DNA from: Lunularia cruciata | Taxonomy: Eukaryota > Streptophyta > Marchantiopsida > Lunulariales > Lunulariaceae | Direction: 5' to 3' | DNA: 64,000 bases | NCBI GenBank assembly: GCA_948567375.1 | Contig: OX419756.1 | Span: forward strand, 38,206,333-38,270,332 | Shown: positions 45,205-58,646 of the stretch, in pieces | Position numbering within the stretch: position 1 is the first letter of the stretch | Layout: each line of letters begins with the position of its first letter | Program-made: the position numbers and the translations under genes | Notes under the pieces: generated by a model | The model's input: only the letters and a program-made list of their open reading frames with translations | The model's database searches: none | What the model was told of the DNA's origin: nothing

Positions 45205-48200
45205 GTCATAGTGGTGATACCACAATTATTACTACTATGGAGTAATAGATTAAGCACCTTATTTGATTGTTGGAAGAGTGAAAGCATGATAAAAGCAAGT
45301 AGAGAGAATAACATTTGGAGAACAAGAAGATCAAGTTTGATTTCCAAGCCAAAGGTATTTGAAGGCAAGAATCTATTTGAGTATAGTAGAGAATTTAGTG
45401 TTTGATTGTTAACATTATCTTGAAGCTATAAATATTCTTGGTGAATGGAGATAGATTTTCTTGGCTATAAGCCAATTAGATGGAGTGGCAAATCTAAGTC
45501 AAGCAAGCTCAATGGTAGGTTTTTGCTCCAATCTTGATATAGGAATAATTCAAGAGAACAATAATTAGGTGATTAAAAGCAATGAATTCTACACAAGCAA
45601 CATGGGATAGATTGGTTGGATTGAAGCAAATTAGTTCAATGCGGAGTTACATCACTCAATTCCAAAATAATAATGTAGATTTTAGAGATACTAGAAGGCA
45701 ATGCTTTTGATTGGTTTGTGAAAGGCTTGAAATCACTCACCAAATTGGAAGTAACCATGCACAAGCCCAAACACTTGGAAGAAGCTACATAGTTGGTTGA
45801 GTGCTATGATTCATTTGTTGCCATAACTTGGTCTCAACCTCAACTTTCACAGATTTTACAAACATGCCACACACAGGTGGAGGATTTTGCACCAATGGAG
45901 ATTTATGCCATCTAACATAAACCACTTAGTATTGAAAATCTTGAACATCATAAGGTTCAATTTGATTAGGCCCAACAACAAATTCAAGTAACACAAAGGT
46001 ACGGCTTATTGATTAGATTGTTTGCACCTTTAAGGAAGACACCTAAGAGCAGTCACTACTAAGATGAGAGATTTGTCAATATAGTGTTGTAGAATAAGCT
46101 TTGGAGGAAGATATTCCCATTTTACCTTTATGGATCAAGAAAATTATGCAAGGAGAATCTAATGAGTATAAGAAGCCTCAACAAGCAATGGTTGATCAAA
46201 TAGGTTAGGAGTTTGTAGATGTGTTTTTGAGGATTCACCCTCTAATTGTGTATCAATTTCAAGATCAAGCTATTGCCAAATAGTACTCCAATGAGGAGAC
46301 CAAGCTATCAGCTCTCACCAAACTAGTTAGAAGAGCTTTGAATAACATTGATTGAGTTGTTGGGGAAGGATTTCATACCACATAGTACATCCTCTTAGAG
46401 AACTTTTGTACTATTTGTATCAAAGAAGGATGGAGGAATCTTATTCTATATTGACTACCGGGGTCTCATAAACAAACCATGAAGAATATGTAACACTTGC
46501 CTTGAATTGATGACTTGTTGGATCAATTCATTAAAGCAAAATACTTCTCCAAGTTGGATTGTAAAAATGGCTTTTGACATTAATTGATGAAGAAGATTGG
46601 CAAAAGATTGCCTTTCACATAAGGTATGGGCCTTTTGAATAAAGAGTTTTACATTTTGGGCTTACTAATGCTCCATCAATCTTCATAGGTCATATGCATT
46701 AGGTGTAAGAAGAGCTGTTAAATTGACACATGGTCATTTCTTGGATGAAATTTTGATTTATAGTACGACAAAAGTAGAACACAAGAATCATGTTTGAGAA
46801 GACTTGAGATGGCTACAACAATGGAATTCTACTGCAAAAAGTCCAAGTGTGTCTTTTGGCAAAAGGAAGTTACCTTCTTGGACCATAAGGTTTCAATGGA
46901 AGGAATCAGGCTAGAAGAGGAGAACCATTACCAATTACTAATTGGCCTAGTCCTAAGGATGCCATAGAAGTTTGGGGATTCAATGGATTGGTGAGTTTTT
47001 ATCGATGGTTCATCCACTATTATGCTCATGTTCCGTATCGTTAACTAATCTCTTGGGAAAGACAACAAGCTTTGAATGCCCAAGCATATAGAAGCATTAA
47101 AAAAAATTAAAAAATGGTGTTTTCATGACCCATCTTCCAACTATATGATCCTCAATTACCTTGTATGATTGATTTTAATACTTCTAGCTTTTTCATTGGA
47201 GTTGTGTTGCAACAAGTATTTTGAGATGGCTTACATAACATTGGCTTTGTTTCTTGCCCACTAAACACAACAAAAAGGAATTATTCTACTTGGGATCCAA
47301 AAAACTAGCAATGATATATACCACAAAGGTATGGAAAAATTATCTCTTGGGCAAACATTATCTCTTGGGGAAACAAGTGACATGCAAACCAACCACAATA
47401 GACCTTGTTGCAGACCTGTTGCAATAGACCTATTACATACCTTAAATTTTGAGCACATGTAGTGTAAACATCATCAATAGGAGAAACAATTACGATTTTT
47501 TGATATCAAGCTTGAGTACAAACTTTGCAAGTTCCATATCATTCCCAATGCCTTGTCAAAATCACCTTGTCAAAATCACCTAATTTGATGATTCTTCTTG
47601 AATCTCCCATGATAGTAGTAATCACCTTGATTTCAATAGACTCAAAGGTACACAAAAAGTTCAAGATTGCTTTAGAATTAGACCCCTTCCTTCATCTTGT
47701 GCAAAATTATCTTGTAGCACATGACAAGGAGTACAACACCTTTCAAAGATAGGATTCTTTTTTACAAGAACTAAATATATATTTTCTAGCTATGTGAGAT
47801 CTACAATTAGTGCAACTTCAAGAGGCACATGCCTTATCAATTTGTAATCACATGGGGTTTAACAAGAGCTTGCTTGAGTACTCCATAATGTCAATGATAG
47901 CGGCTAAACATGACATGCAAGGTTTAGGAATTTGTTCAATCTTATGAGAGTTGCCAATGTAACAAAGCCTGCAACCAAAAACCAAGTGAACTACTTCACT
48001 CCTCATCCATCTGTCCAATGGGAGCATATGAGCTTAGATGTCATGATATCCTTGCCAAAGATGAACCAAGGTCATACAACCAAGATTCACTACAAGATTG
48101 ATGCCTACTCTAGATAAAGAAGATGCTCCAACAATGACATATATCTACTTTGACATTATCTACAAGCACCATGGGATGCCATGAGTTCTCATCTTTGATT

Positions 48201-48460
48201 TTGATCATCAATTTAATAGTAAATTTTTTCAAGTGCTCTTTAAGCTACTAAGCACTACGTTTGCCTTGTCTATGGCCTATCATCCTCAAATTGATGGGCA
48301 AACCAAACAAGAAAATTTCACTTTGGAAGATGTGTTCCGTGCCTTTGGCAATGTTCATCACATTGATTGGGATACTTGTCCTGTAGTTATCAAATTAACC
48401 AATGACAATTCCAAGAAAGCAAGTACTATATTCTCTCTCTTCTTTCTTGATTGAAAAGGT
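45205..48460 (+). pseudogene. pol: Gag-pol of the old chromovirus, heavily decayed
   Basis: Aligns by eye with 39,328-43,200: a gag start resembling MAVIP near 45,205, capsid fragments to 45,800, an RT remnant (46,190-46,830, with LTNAPSIF-like and FLDEILIYSTT-like pieces), RNase H (46,980-47,500) and integrase to 48,454 (TFALSMAYHPQIDGQTKQENFTLED is readable in part). The integrase Glu position again reads Lys. Dozens of stops and indels; the chromodomain and 3' LTR are missing. Confidence 0.85.
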
Positions 48461-49334
48461 AGAAAAAGGTAGAAAGATGAGTTGATGTAAGAGTAGTACC
48501 ACTACTTATGACAAAATGATATCCAAGGAGGAGATTGTGAACTACTTCATAATAGTATTCTATACAACCAACATTAAACCATGAGAAAATTCTCAAGGTG
48601 TTGGTTAGGACCTAATGTGGTTGTTAGTCCTCTTGATGATGCTATTTACTCTCTTTGAGAGTAAGATGGAACAAAATTTAAGGTGCAAATAAGTCAAGCT
48701 CTTCAACCAAGGAGAAAGGAGTGTAAACACAAAGGATGTAAGCAAGAAGTTTGATCTTTGTGAGTTTTAAGATGAAGAGCTATAAAATTAGCTAAAGTGG
48801 TTGTATGATGCCAACCATGATATATGATCTGGATATGTTATCTATGAGTATGCATCTATTCTTTACAATTATTAAATTGAAATAGATAAATATAAATTAC
48901 AATTGCACGTTATATCAATCTAGATTTTCAAATATTTGTAGAGAAAGATATATCTCATCTTTCTTCACACTTTAAGTTGGATGCAAACCTCAATATCTTC
49001 ACTTAACATTTTCTTGTGTTGATTGATTTGTATGAATTAGCAAAGCATAGAAATCCAGATGCAAGTGACCAGTATACATTAGATATCTTTTCTTCTAGAT
49101 TTGTCATCTTTAGTGGCTCACAAAATCCAATTTGTTCCCAAGTATTTTTTCTTGAAAATATTTTGACGGATAGACTATAATACCTATCCCTTATGGTTTC
49201 TACCCTAATTTGCAAAGAATTCACAAGCAAGCATTTTTGGGTGCGTGTGTTTGATCTTATTTGGCCATGCTTCAATCCTCCCCATTAATCATGCAATAAG
49301 TGTCATAAGCCATAGACCTTACATTTGTAATCAA
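48461..49334. other. Spacer, nothing recognised
   Basis: AT-rich. No continuation of the chromovirus LTR and no gene recognised. Confidence 0.55.
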
Positions 49335-49347
49335 TTGGTTATGTCTA

Positions 49348-51962
49348 GGCCTGCTTATAATAGGCAGGCAGGTAGGGTTTTCAGTGCATAATTGATCTAA
49401 ATTAATTCTTGTGAAGTGCCTAAATTAAGGCACTTGCACACCATGGCAACACCTCATTGACTGCACACATCCCAAGCTTCATGTCAAAGAACAAGTGCAG
49501 CTCTGCATGCATCAAGTTATATGTCAAAGAACAAGCACAACTCTGCCTATATCAAGGCCAATGATGCTAAATATGGTTTGAAAGTTATCTCTTGCAGTAT
49601 TTCTACTTCAGCCATCAACAGGTTGCAATGTCTTTTGCATCATGTTTGGTCATGAGGAGAATTTTGGCACGAAGCGCAAGATCACAACTAAAGTGCAAGG
49701 TTGGAGTGCACCATTTCGGTTTGACAACATTGAGTCTCACAAAAGCACCATGCTCTCAAATTTGGATAGTATGAAAAGCTGCAATCAAAATCAGAGCAAG
49801 AGCATTTCTTTGATGAGGGTGTGGTCCTTTTTAGAAGCACTCTTAAGGCTCACAGATGTAGGAAGTTGTGAGATTTTCTTCATCATTGACAAAGGAATCA
49901 TTCAAGTAATTGTTGGCGAGATGATGTATTCAATGGAGGATGAAGCCAATGATTTTGATGATGACGATGAGCAAGAGCCTACATTTTGGAGTGAGCATGG
50001 GTGAACATGCAATTGTGGTTGCTAACTGCCATGCTATTGCTATGAAGGCAAAGGAGTGAGCAATGGCAGTTTTCAAACCTAGCAAGCTAGTAGACAATGA
50101 CAAAGTGCCTTCTTCCTATATTGTCACAACTGCAAAATCCAAAACTTAGCTCTTCAACCTTGCCATTTGATATGTCGCATGTAAGGCATCATTTCACATG
50201 GTAGCAAACATCATCAACAAGACATAGGAAGTCCTATCCGCTCTATTGCTACATTCTTGCTCTTGTGAGAATGTATGCGACTTTGTTAGGATACTTTGTG
50301 CAGCCAACTTTCAACAACTATCATAGTTGCTGAAGAAAACTTGGGTTTTTTTGTGAGCACTAGACTCATCATTGCACTAGAGCACATCATATTTGGATGT
50401 TTGTCTTTGTATGTATGTGGAGAATAAGCACATTGTTGTTAACCTACATGGGTGTGTATTGCTAATTTTTTACCAACACATAGGCAAAGTCATGTTCAAC
50501 ATGATTTCTTAGTTTCTTGACGTACTTTGCCCTCATTGGAGAATGTTTCTTCTTGCCATGTCAAATGATGGAGCTCAAAATATGACCAAATGTGCTGCTT
50601 GCATTGTGACAAAGCATTAGGTAGAACTTCATAATGATTGTGATCTGATCCAAATCTGGTGCAGAGCACTCAGCTTGATCTAGTTATGCAATACATCATG
50701 AATGTAGTTGTGAAGGAGCGCTTCTTCTCTATGATGATGGGTTTTATTTTGCATCCCACACAATAGCAAAAACTGATTGCAGAAATGAGTATAACATGCT
50801 CTTGTGTTGTAAATCAATGGCTTTCTACAGACATGGTTACAACTTGGTTCAAGAAGCACCGGCCTAAGCTCCTAGCTTACATTGAGTTGAAGCAGCCTAT
50901 GAGTGCTTCGCCTTGAATTTGGTGGGTATACCTTCTTGCCATGGATACCATCATGGTGAACAATACCAAATCTTTTTGCAAGATTCAAGGCTTGATGACC
51001 CTATTATTGCAACAGCTTGATGCTCTTAGTGGCACCTTCATTGAAGATCTGGGTATTAATAGTTGACAAAAGAAATGATTTCTGTCCTAGATGTGACAAT
51101 GTATATCATTAGATGTATTATGTGCTCACACTTTGGAAAGTGCATGAACTTGTTATCAGACTTGCATCATGGGTTGAAAGCATTCTCAATGCTACCAATG
51201 AGACGGACTGTAACAAGTTTTTGCAAGATGTTGGTCTATTCTTTGTTGAAGCATGTGCTTGCATTGAGAGAATTGTTGTGCAACATGATGCAGACAACAT
51301 CCCATTCATCAATCCACTTGCACTACCAACTATTTTACCACAAGAGCTTGGTTGTGTGTCTACTGCTGACTTCATTTGCAAGGCTCGTAGATAGAGCTTT
51401 TGCTTGTTGCACCAATACTCAACCACACAAATAGATGTCATTGCCAATGAGCATAAAGCTCTTCTTTGAGCTTATAACAATGAGCCTATGTTGCACAAGG
51501 GCATTGATGGCTATAACCAAAAGACATCCTTTGACAATGCTTGGATCTTACCCAATGCTTGGTTTCCAAACTTGGTAAAGTTTAGCGGTGGCATAACAAC
51601 TATACTTCTTTGCACGAGTATAATGGAGTCTAACTTCTCTGTTCTAAGATGGGAGAAAGATGATCACCACAAGACTCTTTCAGACTTTGGATTTGAAGTT
51701 GTGTTGCAAGCAAAGCAGTATATACAAATTGAGGCACTTGTGGATTATGATAATTGAGGAGAAACCTCCCATCTTGTATTAAAATCTATAGATTGATCAG
51801 TAATGCTACTAATGCACATCTTGTTGCACAAAAAAGATTTCTAATTCTCATTCATTGGCCTTCAATCTTGATTGAAGGTGTGTACCACCTAGATCAATTT
51901 TGAAATGATGCCTATATTAAGCTGATTTAGGTATTTTAGTCAATTGCCTATTATAAGCAGGC
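49348..51962 (+). mobile_element. DNA transposon with 18-bp TIRs and hAT-like transposase, 13-bp flanking repeats
   Basis: The ends are perfect inverted repeats of 18 bp (GCCTGCTTATAATAGGCA at 49,349-49,366; its reverse complement at 51,945-51,962). TTGGTTATGTCTA lies outside both ends (49,335-49,347 and 51,963-51,975), an exact 13-bp direct repeat. The interior holds a transposase relic on the plus strand. hAT elements normally duplicate 8 bp, so either the family differs or the target already carried a longer match. Confidence 0.85.
49600..51757 (+). pseudogene. hAT-like transposase pseudogene
   Basis: Broken frames. N-terminal portion about 49,642-50,004 (GWSAPFRFDNIESHKSTML, with an acidic DDDDEQE tail). 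Middle about 50,520-50,690 with LAMSNDGAQNMTK, resembling the SDGAxNMT block of hAT/DUF659-type transposases, then IQIWCRALSLI. C-terminal about 51,488-51,757 with TSIMESNFSVLRWEKDDHHK, placed like the hAT dimerisation region. Stops and shifts throughout. Assignment to hAT is from motif shape only; an unclassified relative is possible. Confidence 0.6.
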
Positions 51963-52139
51963 TTGGTTATGTCTATCACACTAGCCAACCATTGAAGTTT
52001 TTTTATTATCCTTTGCTAGAAGCATATGGCAAAGCTTGTCATTAGGATTGGAAGCTTTCTACTTTTTTTAATTGTGTTTAGAAGACATAATGGTAGACAA
52101 GTAGTGTTTTAATATTCTAAATTAAAATATCCTATAGGT

Positions 52140-54590
52140 CATGTGATCAATCTATGTACATTCTAATGATTGGCTATAAGGATTATGATCTTGTCCTCAT
52201 TCATGACATTTGATGTATATAGGGGGAGAAAGCTTTGTAGAGAGAGATGCATTTTAGTGTTAATTAAGACTCTTGGGTGATAGTAGAATTTAGAAGCTTG
52301 AGTGTTTGAGTGTAAGCTTCATGAGAGATATTTTGCATGTTATTGATCTACTTCTCAAATTAAACTCCAAATTTTACATTGTGAGCAATTTTTTTTAAAT
52401 AGTTGCTTATTTTGGTCTTGAGTTATTGCATTGGTGATGGATAAAACATATCTAATTATCCACCTTGTCTTGACTCATGGATAGGTTTGAGACTTAACTA
52501 TTTATATCCTTTTGAAGAAGGATATACTTTTGAGAGCAAAAGTTTTGCTCAAGACTTGGGAGATGGGGTTTGGAGGTCCATATAAAAAAGGGAAGTTGCC
52601 AAAAGTCCAAGGTATAAGATTTAGATCAAACCAAGTTCTATTGAGGGTTTAGGAGATTTGGGAGAGTTTTAGAGGAGCATTTAAGGATTGAAAACCACCT
52701 TTGGAAATGTGAGCAAATAGACTAGAACAAGAGAACCAAAATGAAAGATTTGAGGAGTTAAGGATTGAGATTAGATGAATTGAAGCAATGTGAGTCCATT
52801 TTATACCAAGGAAAAAAACTTTGGAGAATTGTGGTTATTCTAGAAAGAGCTTGTGATATTTTACAATGAGGTTGGAGAGGAGATAAAATTGTGATCACGT
52901 TGCAACCAAGAAATTCTTCTTTTGAGTTGGTTCCAAATTTAATATGATCAATTGAAGATTGGAAGACTTGAAATTAAGGTGTCCAACTGAAGATTATAAT
53001 CAAGTTGGGATTTTTGATCATATCTTAAATTTTGTTTGGAAGTGACCTATGAAATTTCATAATATTGTGAAATTTCATATTCTTGTACCCTTGTATGAAT
53101 TTTGGTCTAAAAATTATTCAAAAAGATAATTCATGGTCTTAGAGAGATGTAGGACACTTAGGTTTATAGAGCTAAAATGCTAGTTCAAGAGTTAGGGTTT
53201 AGGTTTATTGATCCATGTCTAAAAATTAGCTTAACATTCATATTCTATACTTCATAGAGCTTTAGAGAAGGATATAAGCAACTACATTGTAAATTTTGGT
53301 TGAATTAAAGTTAATAAACATAAAAATTTGATCCATCAAACTTCAAAAAAAATATTATTATAAGCTCCATTAGATTTTTTCCATTTGCAATGAAAATTAA
53401 CTATAATTTCTCCTTGAGGTAATGGTTGAAGAAGTGATAACTTTGTGGAGAGTTTTAAAGTTCTACAAAACAAATTACTCAAGACTTTGGCAAGAACTAG
53501 GAGTGATACCTTGTTTACAATTTTTAATTAGGGTTTTGAGTTGAATACCAAAAATAGCTTGTAATAGTTTTCCTTTTGGAGCACAAAGCTTCTTCTATTT
53601 CTTGAGGTATTAATTTACCTACTAAAACATCTCCCATTTCAATGCATGATCATGTTATACAAAACCATTTTCATCTAAATTACCTTATAAGCAAATTTTT
53701 ACTTTAATTTATAAAGCACATATTTGTAACATCTGCTTTATAGATTCAAATTATAAAAAATTTCTGAAAATGATCATTTATCAAAAAATCACATAAGCTT
53801 GTCAAACAAAAGCTATAAGAACAAAAACAAACATATAATTGGTATTACGTCTACAATTAGATCAAAAATTGAAGAAGCTTCAGGTTACAAAAATCTAACT
53901 AAGTTCAAGACATTGTTAATGGAGTTGTAATAATCAGATTAAATATTATTTTTATAATAATCAAAGTGTAATTGTTGTTGATAATAATTGTAATGTAATA
54001 GAAAAATTGTAAATGAATAGGAAGCTTAGCTTACAAACTCTCCATTGAGTCAAAAAATGTTTGACATGGAGCTATTCTAAAAAATTTGTCTCAAGCCAAA
54101 CCTTAGAACTATTGTCCCACCAACTACTCATATCCTATCAGAGGTACATGTTGAAAGCAACTCTTAGATGAAATAAAGATGCTTTGAGGCATACATGTGT
54201 ATACCAAGAGCATAGAAAGTTATGGTTACTTGTGATTAGATCCTCTCCATACTTCACATGCTTGATGTTACACCAAATTTGGTTTGGATTGTTGTTTTTG
54301 TATTTTGCTAAGGTTTCCTTTCTTTAGGCATGTGATCTATTTACTTGGTAATGCTAGAGGTTATGATCTGCAAATTTAGAGTGCATATAATAATGTCAAG
54401 TTAGATAGATTTTATCCTACTCAAAAAAGGAATGTTGGAACTTAGATGATTTTTTTAGTAGCTAGGAATATATGTGGGTCCAAACTGTCAATGATAGATC
54501 TAGATATGACCTTCAACCCATAAGCTCCACAAATATACACCCGGTGTGTTCTAAAAAGAATAAAGCATAGTACAAAAATGTACCAATCCT
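52140..54590 (+). repeat. Dispersed repeat family C, copy 2
   Basis: Non-coding stretch sharing ordered, diverged blocks with 5270-7350 (GATCAATCTATGTACATT, ATGTATATAGGGGGAGA, GATCAATTGAAGATTGGA, CCCATAAGCTCCAC). Spacing is similar, so both are copies of one old element about 2.1-2.4 kb long. Confidence 0.5.
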
Positions 54591-57062
54591 TTATTACACA
54601 TTCAAAAGTCCTTGGTCTACTAATATCACCAAAAAAACTCCAACAATTCTCTTATAAGAGGTTCTCAAGTGTGACAAGACGGTAAAAAAAGGGTGAACTA
54701 TACAAAAAAGATAGGATGTTGAAAATCAATACTAGAAGAAAGTATACAAAATACCACTTGCAAATTGTCTTATGGAGTGTAGTCATCCTTGTAAAGGATA
54801 TCTACTACAAGTGAGGCATCTAATAGGTGTGTGATAAAAATCTCAAATCTTACTAGGTCCTCATAATACATGTATGTTATTGATAGATGAAATATCAACT
54901 CCCTTAAAAGCTCCAAGTATGCAAGAATACCTAAAAGGAAGCATATCATATACTTTGATACATAGATTCTAAAGCCTACAAGATGATGCTACATAGTCAA
55001 GTGGTCAAAGACTTGCCTATTTGGTCTACAAGATCCAAAATGTGTGTATTGCTTGCTAAGGAAGAAAGACAAAATCCAATATTGCTAGAGCAGTAGACAA
55101 AAGAGCTCAAAGATGAGATATAGCAAGAAGAGGTCCCTTTATGGGATTTCCTTATTTTCTTATCAACAACTTATTGAAGAGTAATGATTCACTTAGATGA
55201 GAAGTTATGTTGGTAGTAAAGAAAAGAAGGAGAATCATAAAAGAAAGGATGAAATAGGACTTACTAAGGATATGCAATCTTAAGCTCACTAAAGATAAGT
55301 CAAGTGAGATGCTAATAAAGTGTTCTCAAAATCTACTTGTAAGTTAACCCAATGTAGGTGAATATCTGGGAGTACTCTAATGCCAAGAGATATAGCTTCA
55401 CAACCTCCTATGTAGTAGCTTTAAATTGATATGGACTAATGGGTTGTTTGAATGGAAAATAATGCTAAAAGACAACAATATGACTTACAAGGCACAATAA
55501 GACATTCTATGTGAGTAATTGTAGTGTCCTTATGTCACTCTCTATCACAAGAAGTCAACTAACACCTAGCACTTGATTAACTACCATAAGAATTTCTTGT
55601 CTTGCCATTATTACAATCACTTTGGATAACTCTTTAGCAACAATAAAGGGGTTATTTGCTTTGAAGCAACTCTAGGATGCTCTACACCATCCTTCACAAG
55701 ATCTTTGAGGAGAATCATGGGGCTATACATAATATATAGGAAAAATGATCTATCAAGATATAATATCTTCTCAAGTTGACACTCTAAGACCTCTTATAAT
55801 ACTCCTTCTCTTGGCAAAAGGATGTAATAAATGTGAGAAGGAAATAATTCACCAATAGTAATAGTCATACATAAAGATGTATGGCTCATGCTTCTTTATT
55901 ATACTCTCAAAGAGTTTTGAAATAATAAAGTGGAATCTATAGTATCTTATGACTTAGACTATCTCCTAGAATATGTACTTTGAACTTACTCCTCTTGTAA
56001 TGTAGTTCAAACTTTGAATCTATAGAATCCAATAGCTATCTCTCTTTCCTCTAATTGTCCTACTCTAGTATAACAAAGATAATATTTTGAGAGATAAGGA
56101 CTATGCTAACTCATCTAAGGAATCATGAGGTAATAAATCAGATGGTAAGTATAGTAAGACACTTCAATTGAACTCACTCCTCTTGTACTATAGCTCAATC
56201 TTGGGCTCAAAATTTAAAAATATAAGAACTACCACTCTCTTTCTTATTTGTCCTCCACTAGTATAAGAAATATAATATTGCAAGAGTAAGAAAAATAAGA
56301 ACTATGCTAATTCATCTAAGAGATTAGGAGGAATTGATAGCATAGTAAATATAGGAAGAGTACTAGCTTATGGAACAACCAAGGCATGAAAAAATGGTCT
56401 CAAATAGCCCTAGAATATAGCATATTAGGATAGTAATCACTCCTATTACTTGATTGATATATTTAGAATAATCAATAAAACAATCATAGTAGTGTGTGTA
56501 ATCTCTAATGACAACTCCTGATATCAACAATACCAATGTGATTGTATACCTCACATGTAACATCCACAATGATCCAATTATAATCCTTTTCTATATTTCA
56601 TGCATGAGTCTTTGCTCTTTCTGTGAAGTAAAGAATATATGTCGACTTGGTGTATCTTATGTTATTTTAGTTAACACCATATGAAAAATGAGACCATAAC
56701 TAAAAAAGTAACATTATAGAAAAGGACAATAAACCTTTTATTTCCTACAAAACCATAAACCTTTCATATCTAGATAGCATTTGACGAGTACCCATCAAAT
56801 TCATGTAAAGTAATTTATGTGAAGTCTCTAATTTGTAAGGGGGTACGTGAATTAGTATCCATCAAATTCATGTAAAGTAATTTATGTAAAGTCTCTAATT
56901 TCTAAGGTGTAAGTGACTTGGTACACTAGATTTATGGGTAATGTTGTAGCCATGTAAAATTTTTGCTTGATTTAATAGGTAATGTTGTAGCCATGTAGAT
57001 TTTTTTGTTATTTTATCCTTGATCCTAAATGTGAACCAAATTTTTTTTGGGGTAAATGGTAA
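54591..57062. other. Non-coding DNA with tandem repeats
   Basis: No gene recognised. A degenerate tandem pair of about 185 bp lies at roughly 55,985-56,355 (ACTCCTCTTGTA, CTCTCTTTC, TGTCCT...CTAGTATAA, AAGGACTATGCTAA in both units). A 67-bp pair starts at 56,792 and 56,859 (CCATCAAATTCATGTAAAGT). GGTAATGTTGTAGCCATGTA occurs twice near 56,940-57,000. Confidence 0.6.
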
Positions 57063-57649
57063 TATAATATAATGAGGACAAAAAAACTCCCAAGAGAAAC
57101 ACAAGTTTTCACTTCTCTATACTCCGATGTCCCAAAGGAGCATCTTGTCTTTATTATGTAGTAAAGAAGATCCACTCAAAGGGAGCTACACTCTTAGATC
57201 AAATACATGGATAGGTGACATGTTAGCAAGCTTCACCTTTAGATTAGCTATATGGATTGGTGACATGCTGATCCTTGTCTTGTTTGGTTGGTCAAACATG
57301 TTTGACTAGAGTGAATTTTTATATAGGATGCTCAAAATAGCATGGGTGAGGTATCATTAGAAACCTCTTGACAAGATAAACAAGGAAGAAAGGGCAACAT
57401 ATTCTCCCTTTTGTTTATCTTTTTTATGGGGAAGGAAATTTTCTATTTTTTAAGCTTAATTCATCCATTTAGGCCTACAAAATTGGCTTTGAAGTTTTTA
57501 GAGTGTTTTTTGCATGTGCCCTATTAATGGAAGTACTCTTTTGGTGACATCTACATCTGATCTATTTAAACCATTATATATAACATCCCTCAAGATATTA
57601 CCAAGCCAATTTCCACCTCTAAATAATATATCTAGTTAATGATATTACA
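57063..57649 (+). mobile_element. Solo LTR, family A, copy 4
   Basis: 587 bp, TATAATATAATGAGG (TG mutated) to GATATTACA, flanked by GGTAA and GATAA (4 of 5). Aligns throughout with the other family A units. Confidence 0.9.
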
Positions 57650-58646
57650 GATAATCCAAGAAATAAACAGGGAAAAAGTTAATGTAAAATTTTGCTTGTA
57701 ATAAATTTGTCCCACCGTCAAACATTTTACTAAAGCATTTTTTAATAGATACCATCATTTTCCATTTTCTCACCAAAATCCTATAAAATCTGCATCTAAA
57801 ACTCCCTAGTGAATGTTTACAAATTTTTTTGAGTATTTCATGCATGGCACGTCCACGTCATGTCTGATGGACAATGAGGCTCTAACACTGATAATGATGT
57901 CATTTTGCAACCACTGACTGTTAATAAAATAACATATAATTTGAGCACAAAGTTGCAGTTTCCTCCTTCTTGAAGTACGATCTCCTAGGTTGTATGCTCT
58001 AGGTTATAAAAAAGGAGTTCATTGCATGAGTTGGATTGTGGAATTGAGACCACAAGGACAAGACACAATAAATAATAATTTCAAAAGAAAAAAAATAACA
58101 TTGACTTTCAAGACCATGGAATGAATGCTTGCTAAGAGAGTGGCAAAATACAAGAGTAGTTGGAATTGGACTTTTATTGGTTCCATAGCAATTAAGTAAA
58201 ACAAATTTTGGGTCCTCCCATAAAATATTACCTATTATCTTTGGAGGTAATCCATAAAGATATTCTAAGGGTTTTTCATAACAGAAGTCATATATATTTA
58301 CATGCAAACTGAGGATATTCATAAAATAATTTAGAGGTATCCCAAAAATGGAAAGCACCTAAAAACTGAATTCTATATAAACTATTTTATGGGTAAAAAA
58401 TAAGGAAGTGCATTCAATTATCAAAGTATGCATAATATTAGCATGGAAATAGGTGCACTTAGGATGCATGTGGGGAAAGCAACAGGACCATGAGAACTTG
58501 CCATGTGGGAGAATTACAATAACACATTTGAAAATCTTTGAAGTTCTCCATGTTTGGTTGCTTCCAATGATAAAGTAGAAACTACATGCTTGCAAATGTG
58601 TTTAATTTTATAGAATTCCCTCCAATTTGAGAGTATTCTCCCTTGT
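57650..58646. other. Spacer, nothing recognised
   Basis: AT-rich. A 119-codon minus-strand frame at 57,999-58,358 has no recognisable feature. Confidence 0.5.

Larger units (their letters stand above)
37911..48460 (+). mobile_element. Old chromovirus-type Ty3/gypsy element, split by a younger one
   Basis: The 5' LTR starts TGTAATAATATGG at 37,911, runs to 38,640, is interrupted by the 38,646-44,264 element, and resumes at 44,270-44,324 (ending TTTTATA, CA mutated). A primer-binding site TTGTATCAGAGC follows at 44,326, then a decayed gag-pol to about 48,460, itself hit by a solo LTR at 44,498. No 3' LTR found, so the right end is truncated. Confidence 0.85.
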
